Positions 23,651 to 31,575 of a DNA stretch of 64,000 bases are shown here, piece by piece (the stretch's first letter is position 1; every line of letters begins with the position of its first letter). The notes below the pieces were generated by a model, which was not told the DNA's origin, did not search any database, and saw only the letters and a list, made by a program, of their open reading frames with translations. This stretch comes from Bacillus benzoevorans (lineage in GTDB: Bacteria > Bacillota > Bacilli > Bacillales > Cytobacillaceae), in assembly GCF_014207535.1 (NCBI RefSeq), contig NZ_JACHGK010000012.1, positions 62,001 through 126,000 on the forward strand, given 5' to 3'. The position numbers and the translations under genes were made by a program.

Positions 23651-25120
23651 GTGTTAAGGAATAGAAGTTCAGGAATTCTGCTTCATCTATCATCTTTACC
23701 CAATCCTTATGGGATTGGAACGTTTGGAAAAGAGGCCTATGATTTTGTTGATTTTCTAAAGAAAGCGGGTCAAACCTATTGGCAAATCCTGCCGCTGAAT
23801 CCTGTTGCAGAGGGGAATTCACCTTACTCGACGTATTCGGCATTTGCCTTAAATCCGTATTTTATTGATTTAGACTTACTGAAAAAGGATGAATTGCTGC
23901 AGGAAAGTGACTATCAGCATCTCGATTTTGGCAGTGATCCAACTAAAGTCGATTATGTAAAAATCACGCAAAATAAAATGAATATTTTAATGCTGGCTTA
24001 TGAAAACCGTAAAGCAAAAAGCTTGGATGGATGGAATTCATTTGTTGCCACTAATAGAGAGTGGATCGATAATTACGCGGCATTCATGAGTATTAGGTCT
24101 TATTTTAACGATTCTTTGCAAAATTGGGATGCAGAAGTGAAGAGAAAAAACGCAGCATTTTATTCTCTATTAGAAAAAGATGAAGTGGATTTCTGGATTT
24201 TCCTCCAATATCTTTGCCAAAAGCAATGGATGAGTCTGAAAAAGTATGCAAACGATCAAGGTATTCACATATTTGGTGATATGCCCATTTACGTGAGCGG
24301 TGACAGTGCTGATGTATGGGCGAATCCTGAAGTTTTTGATGTGGACGCTGATTTGCAGCCGCTGCATGTAGCCGGCTGCCCGCCGGATGATTTTGCTGTT
24401 GATGGACAAAGATGGGGGATGCCTGTTTTTCAGTGGGATTTTCTAATAAAGAACGATTTTGCTTGGTGGATGAAGAGACTAAAGCGAAATTTACAGCTTT
24501 ATGACTGTATGCGCATCGATCATTTCCGCGGATTAGAAAGTTTTTATTCCATTCCCGCAGGGGAACCGACAGCGAGAAATGGAAGGTGGGTAAAGGCATG
24601 CGGCAGAGAATTTTTTGCTAAAATTAAAGAGCAATTCGGCGATGTAGATATCATCTTAGAAGATTTAGGATTTATTACCCAAGAGGTCATGGATTTGAAA
24701 AAGTATACGGGCTTCCCTGGAATGAAAGTGCTGCAATTTGCCTTTTTAAGTGACGCCAATAACCCTTATCTGCCACATCATTGTGAAAGAAATTCAGTCA
24801 TATATACCTCATCCCATGATAATGACACCCTTCTAGGCTGGTTCAGCCATGCCAGTGAATATGAAAAGCGTTTTCTAACATCTTATTTAGGAACTTCTGC
24901 GGAGGATGATATCGTCTGGGCATGTATCGAAAAAGTCATGAGTGCTGAAAGTATGTTGTCGATTATTCCACTGCAAGACTTTTTACAATTAGACAGTGAA
25001 GCAAGAATGAACATTCCAGGCACAACCTACGGAAACTGGGTGTGGAGAGTACAGCGAGAAGCGTTTGATAGTGAGTTGGCACAAAAAATCCATGAAACAA
25101 CGAAAAAATATAATAGATGA
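23651..25120 (+). CDS. malQ: 4-alpha-glucanotransferase (amylomaltase)
   Basis: A 489-residue GH77 enzyme that transfers alpha-1,4-glucan segments between maltodextrins. Near the N-terminus it has GILLHLSSLPNPYGIGTFG, and later QILPLNP, GNSPYS, GDMPIYVSGDSADVWANPEVF, CMRIDHFRGLESFY with the catalytic Asp nucleophile, and ILEDLGFITQEV with the acid/base Glu. The GTG at 23651 is 9 bases after AAGGAG; the upstream TTG overlaps that site. No other starch or glycogen genes are nearby. Confidence 0.93.
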   Translation: MLRNRSSGILLHLSSLPNPYGIGTFGKEAYDFVDFLKKAGQTYWQILPLNPVAEGNSPYSTYSAFALNPYFIDLDLLKKDELLQESDYQHLDFGSDPTKVDYVKITQNKMNILMLAYENRKAKSLDGWNSFVATNREWIDNYAAFMSIRSYFNDSLQNWDAEVKRKNAAFYSLLEKDEVDFWIFLQYLCQKQWMSLKKYANDQGIHIFGDMPIYVSGDSADVWANPEVFDVDADLQPLHVAGCPPDDFAVDGQRWGMPVFQWDFLIKNDFAWWMKRLKRNLQLYDCMRIDHFRGLESFYSIPAGEPTARNGRWVKACGREFFAKIKEQFGDVDIILEDLGFITQEVMDLKKYTGFPGMKVLQFAFLSDANNPYLPHHCERNSVIYTSSHDNDTLLGWFSHASEYEKRFLTSYLGTSAEDDIVWACIEKVMSAESMLSIIPLQDFLQLDSEARMNIPGTTYGNWVWRVQREAFDSELAQKIHETTKKYNR

Positions 25121-25189
25121 AAAATACCGCAGCAACGACTGATTAATTAAGAGATAAATTAATTGAAAAAATTATTGAACAAGAATGAA

Positions 25190-25218
25190 AGTACTGGACG
25201 TTACCAGTGCTTTTTTTC
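25190..25218 (+). terminator. terminator after malQ
   Basis: AGTACTGG and CCAGTGCT form an 8-base stem with one wobble pair, followed by seven Ts. Confidence 0.65.
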
Positions 25219-25396
25219 TTAACAAGATTGTTAGCGGAGTTTATCTTTTTGAAAGAATTCTAAATATCACTACCCTGCAGGTATTTTCTAAAAGACGGCA
25301 CTAGAGGAATTAAAAATGAATTAAAAACATATAAATGGACGAAGCGAATTTAAGGTGATTCTAAAATAAAGATGTACCTTTTATAAAAGACACCAT

Positions 25397-25431
25397 AAAA
25401 TTCCCTTTGGAACATCCCCAAAGGGAATTTT
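25397..25431. terminator. hairpin with T-run
   Basis: AAAATTCCCTTTGG and CCAAAGGGAATTTT form a 14-base stem around a short loop. No gene ends directly before it; its role is unclear. Confidence 0.45.
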
Positions 25432-25497
25432 TATGGGATATGTTTGCGGTAATTCAAGCTAAGTTTAACTTTCATACTATTTTTCGGAGGTGGAAAA

Positions 25498-25938
25498 ATG
25501 GCAAGAGTGGCTTACCGAAGTGCAGACATTGCCTTAATGGCAAGAATGATGAGAGCCGAAGCTGAAGGCGAAGGAAAACAGGGAATGCTGTATGTTGGAA
25601 ATGTAATCGTTAACCGTGTCGTAGCAGATTGTACTGACTTTAAACAATTGAGAACAATTGAACAAGTCATTTTTCATGTACAAGGAGGAAATTTCTCTTT
25701 TGAAGCGGTTCAAAAAGGTAATGTATTCTATCAAAGAGCAAGAGAATCTGAAAGAAGATTAGCCAGACAAAACTTGGAATATTGGAGGGACCACCCAGCA
25801 AAATACTCCCTTTGGTACTTTAATCCATATGCTCCGTGTCCTCCAACATGGTACGACCAACCTTTTACTGGTCAATTTAAACAACATTGTTTTTATGAAC
25901 CTGCGCCTGGAACATGTGACAGTGTTTATCGCGGTTGA
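25498..25938 (+). CDS. cwlJ: spore cortex-lytic hydrolase CwlJ
   Basis: A 146-residue SleB/CwlJ-type cell wall hydrolase that degrades the spore cortex peptidoglycan during germination. It aligns along its length with my recollection of Bacillus subtilis CwlJ: LMARMMRAEAEGEGKQGMLYVGNVIVNR, FEAVQKGNVFYQRARESERRLAR, KYSLWYFNPYAPCPPTWYDQPF and FKQHCFYEP. The first Glu of RAEAEGEGKQG is the presumed catalytic residue. It has no signal peptide, as expected of a protein made in the mother cell and placed in the coat. In many Bacilli gerQ is next to it; here it is not. Confidence 0.93.
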   Translation: MARVAYRSADIALMARMMRAEAEGEGKQGMLYVGNVIVNRVVADCTDFKQLRTIEQVIFHVQGGNFSFEAVQKGNVFYQRARESERRLARQNLEYWRDHPAKYSLWYFNPYAPCPPTWYDQPFTGQFKQHCFYEPAPGTCDSVYRG

Positions 25939-26098
25939 TAGGTTTGACCTTTGAGGTAAGAGCTTGAATATTTATTTAAAACTAATATAAATTAAATAAT
26001 GGGATCCATGCCTGATGCAAAATTTTCATTGGAAAGGATAATATCGGTCCATTCTTAGACAAAATAAGAGAAAAGAGAATGGAGGACATCATATTACG

Positions 26099-26296
26099 AT
26101 GAAAAATAAACAATATACCGCAGCGGGAACAGACATTGAAGAGGTAAAAAGACTAAATGCCAAGTCGGGCTTGTCGTATAATGAGGCAAAAGAACTGCTG
26201 GCGCAAACCACCGGTGGACGCGGGACAAGAATCTACAGCGATACCAATATCGAAGAAGTGAGAGCAAAGAATCAGCATGCGCTGGAACAAAGCTAG
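26099..26296 (+). CDS. gamma-type small acid-soluble spore protein (SspE-like)
   Basis: A 65-residue hydrophilic protein with two related blocks: AGTDIEEVKRLNAKSG near the start and SDTNIEEVRAKNQHALEQS at the end, the repeat pattern of gamma-type SASPs. In the middle is a less usual YNEAKELLAQTTGGRGTR segment. Gamma SASPs serve as an amino-acid store in the spore core and are cleaved on germination. The GGAGG is 13 bases from the ATG, slightly far. It lies 160 bases after cwlJ, so this is a small sporulation patch. Confidence 0.78.
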   Translation: MKNKQYTAAGTDIEEVKRLNAKSGLSYNEAKELLAQTTGGRGTRIYSDTNIEEVRAKNQHALEQS

Positions 26297-26331
26297 TTTC
26301 ACCCAACATTTATCCGATTATGAAATAAATT

Positions 26332-27903
26332 TCAAACCTGAACTTTTTCCTTCGTCACATGATCAACTTGAATCTTGGCAATGCCTGAACCAATATCCAA
26401 AACTTGGGCGATGGTATCGTCGGTCTTTACATGGCGAATTTTAATGGAATCGGCACGGTTTTCTCCGCCGAATATCTTGAGCGCCGGACCTGCATGATGA
26501 TAATTTTTAACCGTTAAATCATTTAGAATGATATTTCTTGCCCGGTACTGAATCGCGGCAACAGGATTATTTTGAAAGTCATAGACGCAATCGCCTATAG
26601 AGTAAAAGTGATGTATGACAACATTTTGATAGCCTGAAACCACTAAACTGCGCGGCGTAGAATCCTTGTACAAATCACAATAGACGGGCTGGAACGAAAC
26701 AAGACCGGCGGCTTGAATATTGAAAGCTGTTTTCGACTTCGTATCCGCATCTTTATGATGACCGATATGACGGAAATTATAGGAGCGGTTATCATGGACA
26801 GAAATATGGCCGATGATTTGGACATTCGATGCTGCGGAAGAATTCTGATGCGCCTTAATTTCAACACCGCCAAAACATCTCGCGGTAGAATTATGGGCAA
26901 GCAATACATTTCGCGATCCGTCATCGATTTCAATGCCATTGGAATTGGAAAATCCTTGTTTATGTGAACGCCCGCTTGGGTCACACATATGGCAATGGGA
27001 AATAAAGATATAGTCGCTGTGATGGGTGGTAATCCCGTCATCGCCAAATCCATAACCTGTTAATCGATCGAGCCAGATGTAGCGGCTTCCGCCCCGGGCT
27101 CTGTAGCCGTCACCGGCATAATTATATAGAGTAGAAGAAATGTCAAAACAATGGAGACCGGGATTGATTCCTTCGACCTCTTGGACCCAGCCGTATGTAA
27201 CATTTGCATAGGTTAAACAGCTGGAATGATTTCCCCATGTACTTGTTTTCTCTGTATTGCCCAATCTTGCGCTATTCCAATCCAAACAAAGTCCCGCGAC
27301 AAACAGATGATGGTTGCCCCTCCAGTGGTTGGCATTGGTGATTAATCTTGTTCCTTTCGCAGCTTGAGGGTGTAATTTTATCGTGGTGGCACTTTTTCCG
27401 GCGCCCTGCAGGAATGTCCAAGAAGGCAGTCTGATTCCCTTTGTGATAAAAACTCCTTCAGGCACGATGACTTTTACCCGACCATCTCCAATCGCTTTTT
27501 GAAAAGCGACCGTGCAATCTGTTTGTCCGTCTCCTGCGGCACCGAAATCGACTACGTTGACTTCGCGGGTGATCTGCTGGAAAAGCTGCTGTAATTCTTT
27601 ATCAAGCAGACCTTTCCAATCCGGCACCACATTGTCTTTTTCATCAACTAAGATCCTGCTGGAATTTAAAAGTACAGCTGGTTTGGCAAAGAAACGAAAA
27701 ATTCCTTCTTTTATTTTTTCAGAGAAGGAGCGGGGTGGCGGAAATTTTTCCGGCACAATCGGAGCAGTATGCTGACAGATATCAGCGAACAGCTCCTCCG
27801 TTTCCTGGACCATCTGTTTGAGGGGCAGTTGGTTTTGCGTCATTTGCGCTAACAATTCGGCGTTCATCCGCGGGTCATGTGTTCGATCAAAAGGCAGCAT
27901 CAT
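26332..27903 (-). CDS. pectate-lyase-superfamily beta-helix protein
   Basis: A 523-residue protein. After about 115 residues of helical N-terminus it shows the pectate lyase-3 entry NVVDFGAAGDGQTDCTVAFQKAIGDGRVKVIVPEGVF, then many short strands typical of a right-handed parallel beta-helix (HNSTARCFGGVEIKAHQNSS, HHFYSIGDCVYDF). Such proteins are polysaccharide lyases/hydrolases or tail-spike-like. No signal peptide is evident, so it may be a spore-surface or cytoplasmically released protein. Start is one of two adjacent ATGs (27903 or 27900) behind TGGAG. Substrate unknown. Confidence 0.82.
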   Translation of the reverse strand: MMLPFDRTHDPRMNAELLAQMTQNQLPLKQMVQETEELFADICQHTAPIVPEKFPPPRSFSEKIKEGIFRFFAKPAVLLNSSRILVDEKDNVVPDWKGLLDKELQQLFQQITREVNVVDFGAAGDGQTDCTVAFQKAIGDGRVKVIVPEGVFITKGIRLPSWTFLQGAGKSATTIKLHPQAAKGTRLITNANHWRGNHHLFVAGLCLDWNSARLGNTEKTSTWGNHSSCLTYANVTYGWVQEVEGINPGLHCFDISSTLYNYAGDGYRARGGSRYIWLDRLTGYGFGDDGITTHHSDYIFISHCHMCDPSGRSHKQGFSNSNGIEIDDGSRNVLLAHNSTARCFGGVEIKAHQNSSAASNVQIIGHISVHDNRSYNFRHIGHHKDADTKSKTAFNIQAAGLVSFQPVYCDLYKDSTPRSLVVSGYQNVVIHHFYSIGDCVYDFQNNPVAAIQYRARNIILNDLTVKNYHHAGPALKIFGGENRADSIKIRHVKTDDTIAQVLDIGSGIAKIQVDHVTKEKVQV

Positions 27904-27945
27904 TTTCACTCCAGAAGATAAAAATATCTATTATTTATTGACATT

Positions 27946-28614
27946 CTAAGATAATAAATAATCTTTTAACGCAGTTTCATCAAGGACTTGGATGTTCCGG
28001 TAGGCTAATGAGACCCAGCCTTTGTTTTCAAACTTTTTTAGTTCCTTTGTTGTCGTTACTCTGGCAATCCCGATTAAATCAGCTAATTCTTGATGGGAAT
28101 AATCAATACAATATTCTTGATCAGAGCCGTACTGTTTAAAATAACTCCCCAGCTGGACAAGTAGATGGGCTACTTTTTTATCAGCTGAGAGGAATCCCAT
28201 ACTATATACCTGAATCGAAAAAAGACGGATGGTCTGAGCCATCGTGTCCAGCAATTCAGCGATCAATTCAGGATGTTGTGTTAAGTGTGGAACGAGGTCA
28301 TCTAATTCGACGGAATATAATTCAACGTCGGATAGCGCACTCGCGGATGTGATTCTCGCTGTATGACTGAAATAAGAGGCATCGCCAAAGATATCGTCAG
28401 CTCCCAATATTTTCATCGTTAATTCATTCCCGGTCATTGCCGTAAAAAACAGACGGACACGTCCTGATTTCAGTAAGAAGAAGTTACAGGCTTCATCATC
28501 TTGTAAATAAATAATTTCATTTTTTTTGAATCGTTGTAAAGTCCCAATCGTTTCAATCGCAGTATAGAGATTCGATTCTTTCGATAATGCTTTTAGAATG
28601 TTGGATTGACTCAT
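27946..28614 (-). CDS. Crp/Fnr family transcriptional regulator
   Basis: A 222-residue regulator with an N-terminal cyclic-nucleotide-binding-like beta-roll (FKKNEIIYLQDDEACNFFLLKSGRVRLFF, ADDIFGDASYF) and a C-terminal winged helix, YSHQELADLIGIARVTTTKELKKFENKGWV. It lacks the N-terminal or C-terminal Cys cluster of oxygen-sensing Fnr. It starts about 10 bases after AAGGAG. A perfect 24-base palindrome lies 20 bases upstream of its start codon, suggesting autoregulation. It faces away from a 3-hydroxyacyl-CoA dehydrogenase gene that shares the intergenic region. Confidence 0.92.
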   Translation of the reverse strand: MSQSNILKALSKESNLYTAIETIGTLQRFKKNEIIYLQDDEACNFFLLKSGRVRLFFTAMTGNELTMKILGADDIFGDASYFSHTARITSASALSDVELYSVELDDLVPHLTQHPELIAELLDTMAQTIRLFSIQVYSMGFLSADKKVAHLLVQLGSYFKQYGSDQEYCIDYSHQELADLIGIARVTTTKELKKFENKGWVSLAYRNIQVLDETALKDYLLS

Positions 28615-28634
28615 TTTTTTCCAACTCCTTTCTT

Positions 28635-28658
28635 AGATTGTAACGTAGATTACAATCT
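28635..28658. promoter_or_regulatory. perfect palindrome, likely Crp/Fnr-type operator
   Basis: AGATTGTAA-CGTAGA-TTACAATCT is a perfect inverted repeat. Its core TGTAA-N6-TTACA has the geometry of Crp/Fnr sites (TGTGA-N6-TCACA). It lies in the promoter region of the minus-strand Crp/Fnr gene, 20 bases before its start codon. Confidence 0.7.
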
Positions 28659-28770
28659 TTTGGTAGTGATAATGTTATTATTATGAAGAGAAATATAGCA
28701 GCAATTGCTAAAATACTTTATATTTAAATAAAGAAAAAAGTATATAATAATGAACAAAAGGAAATGGGGT

Positions 28771-29736
28771 ATGAACATGAAAAACATGACAGTACTTGGC
28801 GCAGGAATTATGGGCCATGGAGCCGCTCAATTATTTGCTCAAGCAGGATACAATGTACGTATTCAGGCTCGCCGCGAGACTTCACTAGAAACAGCAAGAG
28901 AACTTATTACAAACAGCTTAAAGATTATGGTTGAAAAAGAAATGCTGACTCAAGATAAAATGGATCAGACTTTAGCTAATATTAAATATACAACGGACTT
29001 GCGTGAAGCGATCGAAGACACTGATTTCATTCTTGAATCGATTCCAGAAAAACTTGAACTGAAATTGGATACTTATGACATCATTGAAAGCGTTGTCTCT
29101 GAAAAAACGATTATTGCATCCAATACTTCTACTTTTCCATTAAAAGAATTAACGCAAAGAGCAAAAAATCCGGAAAGATTTGTGATTACACACTTCTTTA
29201 ACCCGCCACAACTTGTGCCAATCGTTGAAATTGCTAAATTCGAAAAGACGGATGAAAACGTAGTACAAAAAACATATGATCTAATGAAAGAAATTGGAAA
29301 ATCCCCAGTAGTACTGAAAAAAGAGATCACAGGCTTTATCGTGAACCGCGTTCAAGTAGCTTTTCTTCGTGAATGCTTCAACTTAATTGAACTCGGAGTA
29401 TGTACTGCCGAAGATATTGATATCGCTGTAAAAGGAAGCATGGGCTTCAAATGGGCATTCTGCGGACCAATGGAAAGCCAGGATTTAGCCGGTCTGCAAA
29501 CCACTCAAGCGATGGTTTATAACATCGAACAAGATCTTTCAAATGTAAGAGATGTTCCTGACTTCTTAAAAGAAATGGTAAACAACGAGCAACTTGGTAT
29601 CCGTTCTAACAAAGGTTTCTATGAATATGACGATTTAGGCGCAGAAGCGATCCATACACGTGATGATAACTTCCTTGATCTGCTAAAGCTTATTCAGCAA
29701 AAAGAGGCAAAAAAGGAAACCACTCCTGCAAAATAA
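28771..29736 (+). CDS. 3-hydroxyacyl-CoA / 3-hydroxybutyryl-CoA dehydrogenase
   Basis: A 321-residue NAD-dependent dehydrogenase with the N-terminal Rossmann motif VLGAGIMGHGAAQLFAQAG, the IASNTSTFPLKEL segment, and FVITHFFNPPQLVPIVE with the catalytic His, followed by GFIVNRVQVAFLRE and the helical C-terminal domain. It oxidises L-3-hydroxyacyl-CoA to 3-oxoacyl-CoA. ATG 28771 lies about 8 bases after AAAAGGA. It is monocistronic with a strong terminator. It may serve beta-oxidation or the alicyclic/aromatic pathways nearby. Confidence 0.92.
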   Translation: MNMKNMTVLGAGIMGHGAAQLFAQAGYNVRIQARRETSLETARELITNSLKIMVEKEMLTQDKMDQTLANIKYTTDLREAIEDTDFILESIPEKLELKLDTYDIIESVVSEKTIIASNTSTFPLKELTQRAKNPERFVITHFFNPPQLVPIVEIAKFEKTDENVVQKTYDLMKEIGKSPVVLKKEITGFIVNRVQVAFLRECFNLIELGVCTAEDIDIAVKGSMGFKWAFCGPMESQDLAGLQTTQAMVYNIEQDLSNVRDVPDFLKEMVNNEQLGIRSNKGFYEYDDLGAEAIHTRDDNFLDLLKLIQQKEAKKETTPAK

Positions 29737-29783
29737 GATAGTGTTAAAGACACCAAAGTATTCACCATTGTAAAATAAATATA

Positions 29784-29819
29784 AAAGGAGTTGGTTTATT
29801 TTATCAACTCCTTTTTTTC
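29784..29819 (+). terminator. terminator
   Basis: AAAGGAGTTG and CAACTCCTTT form a 10-base stem followed by a T-run. Confidence 0.8.
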
Positions 29820-29969
29820 GTTATCCTCTGGAATTGAATATTTCCTCGGTGAAAATCTCTCATTTTGCTCTCTGCCATTAATTCTTCTATCATAATCCTG
29901 ATAAATATAATAAAATAAAATGGATAAGAAAAGCCTGTTATAGAATATAGAGTGTGGAGGATATCATAA

Positions 29970-30935
29970 GTGACGATGCATCAATTAAATACTAGATTTA
30001 AATTTTTTACCTTAAGTTCCAATCCTAAGCTGGCGGCAGAACTGGCAGAACAATTAGAGTGTGCGGCAGGAAAATGCTCCGTATCGCGCTTCAGTGATGG
30101 TGAGATTCAAATAAATATCGAAGAAAATGTACGAGGCTGCGAGGTATATGTCGTCCAATCAACTTCTGCCCCGGTTAATGAACATCTGATGGAGCTATTG
30201 ATTATGATTGATGCTTTGAAGCGATCTTCTGTAGGTGTCATTAATGTGGTGATTCCTTACTTTGGATATGGACGTCAAGACCGCAAGGCACGCTCACGGG
30301 AGCCGATTACGGCGAAATTGATTGCGAATATATTGGAAAGAGCCGGCGCAAACAGAGTGCTCACATTAGACTTCCACACGGCACAAACTCAAGGCTTCTT
30401 TGATATCCCTGTCGAGCATCTAACTGGAATTCCCGTTCTCACTGAATATTTTTCACACAAAGAACTAACAGATATGGTTGTCATTGCTCCACATAACGGC
30501 AGTATCGGAAGAGCAAGAAAGATGGCCGATATTCTGCATGCCCCGCTGGCACTAGTGGATAAAAGAAAAGATGAGCTAAGCGGTGCAGAAACTCTCAGTG
30601 TGATCGGAGATGTAACAAATAAAACGGCGATTATCGTTGATGATCTAATTGATACAGCAACAACGATCACTGTAGCCGCACAAGCTGTGGCAGAAAACGG
30701 TGCAGCATCTATCTATGCCTGCAGCACGCATCCCATTTTCACCGGGAATGCCATAGAAAAAATCGAATCCTCCCCGATAAAAGAATTAGTTGTGACGAAT
30801 ACCGTTCATATTCCTGAGGAAAAATTAATACCAAAGATTACAGCCATTTCCGTTGCACCATTGCTGGCTGAAGCGATCGATCGGATCCATAATGAAAAAG
30901 CTGTCAGTCCTTTATTTGAATTAAGCAATAAGTAA
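29970..30935 (+). CDS. ribose-phosphate pyrophosphokinase, paralogue type
   Basis: A 321-residue PRPP synthetase making PRPP from ribose 5-phosphate and ATP. It has FSDGEIQINIEENVRGCEVYVVQSTSAPVNEHLMELLIMIDALKR, GYGRQDRKARSREPI, and the PRPP-binding loop IIVDDLIDTATTI. The GTG at 29970 is 9 bases after GGAGG. It differs at many places from the housekeeping Bacillus Prs as I recall it (for example DKRKDELSGAETLSVIGDV where Prs has DKRRPRPN), so a second prs is likely elsewhere in the genome. Reason for a duplicate is unknown. Confidence 0.88.
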   Translation: MTMHQLNTRFKFFTLSSNPKLAAELAEQLECAAGKCSVSRFSDGEIQINIEENVRGCEVYVVQSTSAPVNEHLMELLIMIDALKRSSVGVINVVIPYFGYGRQDRKARSREPITAKLIANILERAGANRVLTLDFHTAQTQGFFDIPVEHLTGIPVLTEYFSHKELTDMVVIAPHNGSIGRARKMADILHAPLALVDKRKDELSGAETLSVIGDVTNKTAIIVDDLIDTATTITVAAQAVAENGAASIYACSTHPIFTGNAIEKIESSPIKELVVTNTVHIPEEKLIPKITAISVAPLLAEAIDRIHNEKAVSPLFELSNK

Positions 30936-30968
30936 GAAAACAAGCAGATAGCATATGTTGTTCCCCTT

Positions 30969-30995
30969 CCCTAAACCAGCGTTTAGGGATTTTTT
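30969..30995 (+). terminator. terminator
   Basis: CCCTAAA and TTTAGGG form a 7-base stem around CCAGCG, followed by ATTTTTT. Confidence 0.75.
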
Positions 30996-31094
30996 AATGC
31001 CATTTTTAGGCTAAATTTCCTTCATTTATTTGAGAATATTAAAAAAATCTGGAGAAAAACTAGAGTAAAAGAATCCACAATTAGGAGGGATCAC

Positions 31095-31547
31095 ATGGGG
31101 AAAAATATCATCATATTTTTGATATGCTTTATTGTTGCGTTTGGAGCGGGCTATTTTATTATTGATGCTATTCAAGGTCCGGAAAAAAATGAAACAGCGC
31201 AGTCTGCTGAAACAACTGAAAGCGCGGAAAGGACCGACCTGGCTGTAAAGGAAGGGGCGATCGCACAACAGCAGGGAGATGCTTCTAATAATGAAGGCAG
31301 GATTTTTCTGCAGCGCGGATGTGTATCTTGTCATAGTGTTTCAGCACTAAATATACAAGGCGGGGCTACAGGTCCGGACCTTTCACAAGCATATGTAAAT
31401 GTGGAGGGAAAGCATGGTGTACCACTCGAAGAATTTCTCAAAAAACCAACTTCCGCGGTGATGTCAAGTGTGCTCGGCGGAGATCCACTGACAGATGATG
31501 AAAGAGCAGCAGTAATTGCAGCGCTGAAAGCTGCTTCAGAGAAGTAA
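31095..31547 (+). CDS. membrane-anchored c-type cytochrome (NosC-like)
   Basis: A 150-residue cytochrome c with an uncleaved N-terminal membrane anchor (about residues 4-25), an acidic linker, and a class I domain with the heme motif CVSCH and a likely axial Met in PTSAVMSS. It lies 28 bases before nosZ, in the position of the nosC cytochrome in Gram-positive nos clusters, so it should donate electrons to nitrous oxide reductase on the outer membrane face. Confidence 0.9.
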   Translation: MGKNIIIFLICFIVAFGAGYFIIDAIQGPEKNETAQSAETTESAERTDLAVKEGAIAQQQGDASNNEGRIFLQRGCVSCHSVSALNIQGGATGPDLSQAYVNVEGKHGVPLEEFLKKPTSAVMSSVLGGDPLTDDERAAVIAALKAASEK

Positions 31548-31575
31548 CAATGCTTGATTTTTGGAGGAAAAGTAT

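Larger units (their letters stand above)
25121..25497. other. 377-base intergenic region
   Basis: Holds two hairpins (25190-25218 and 25397-25431) and otherwise A/T-rich sequence with no coding frame. Just before cwlJ, CATACTAT at about 25475 fits a sporulation-sigma -10 (sigma-E CATANNNT or sigma-G CATACTA), but I see no convincing -35. Confidence 0.4.

Noticed and set aside
31000..31094. Fnr/FLP site upstream of nosC (TTGAG...TTAAA)
   Set aside because: Both halves deviate from TTGAT-N4-ATCAA and TGTGA-N6-TCACA; too weak in A/T-rich sequence.
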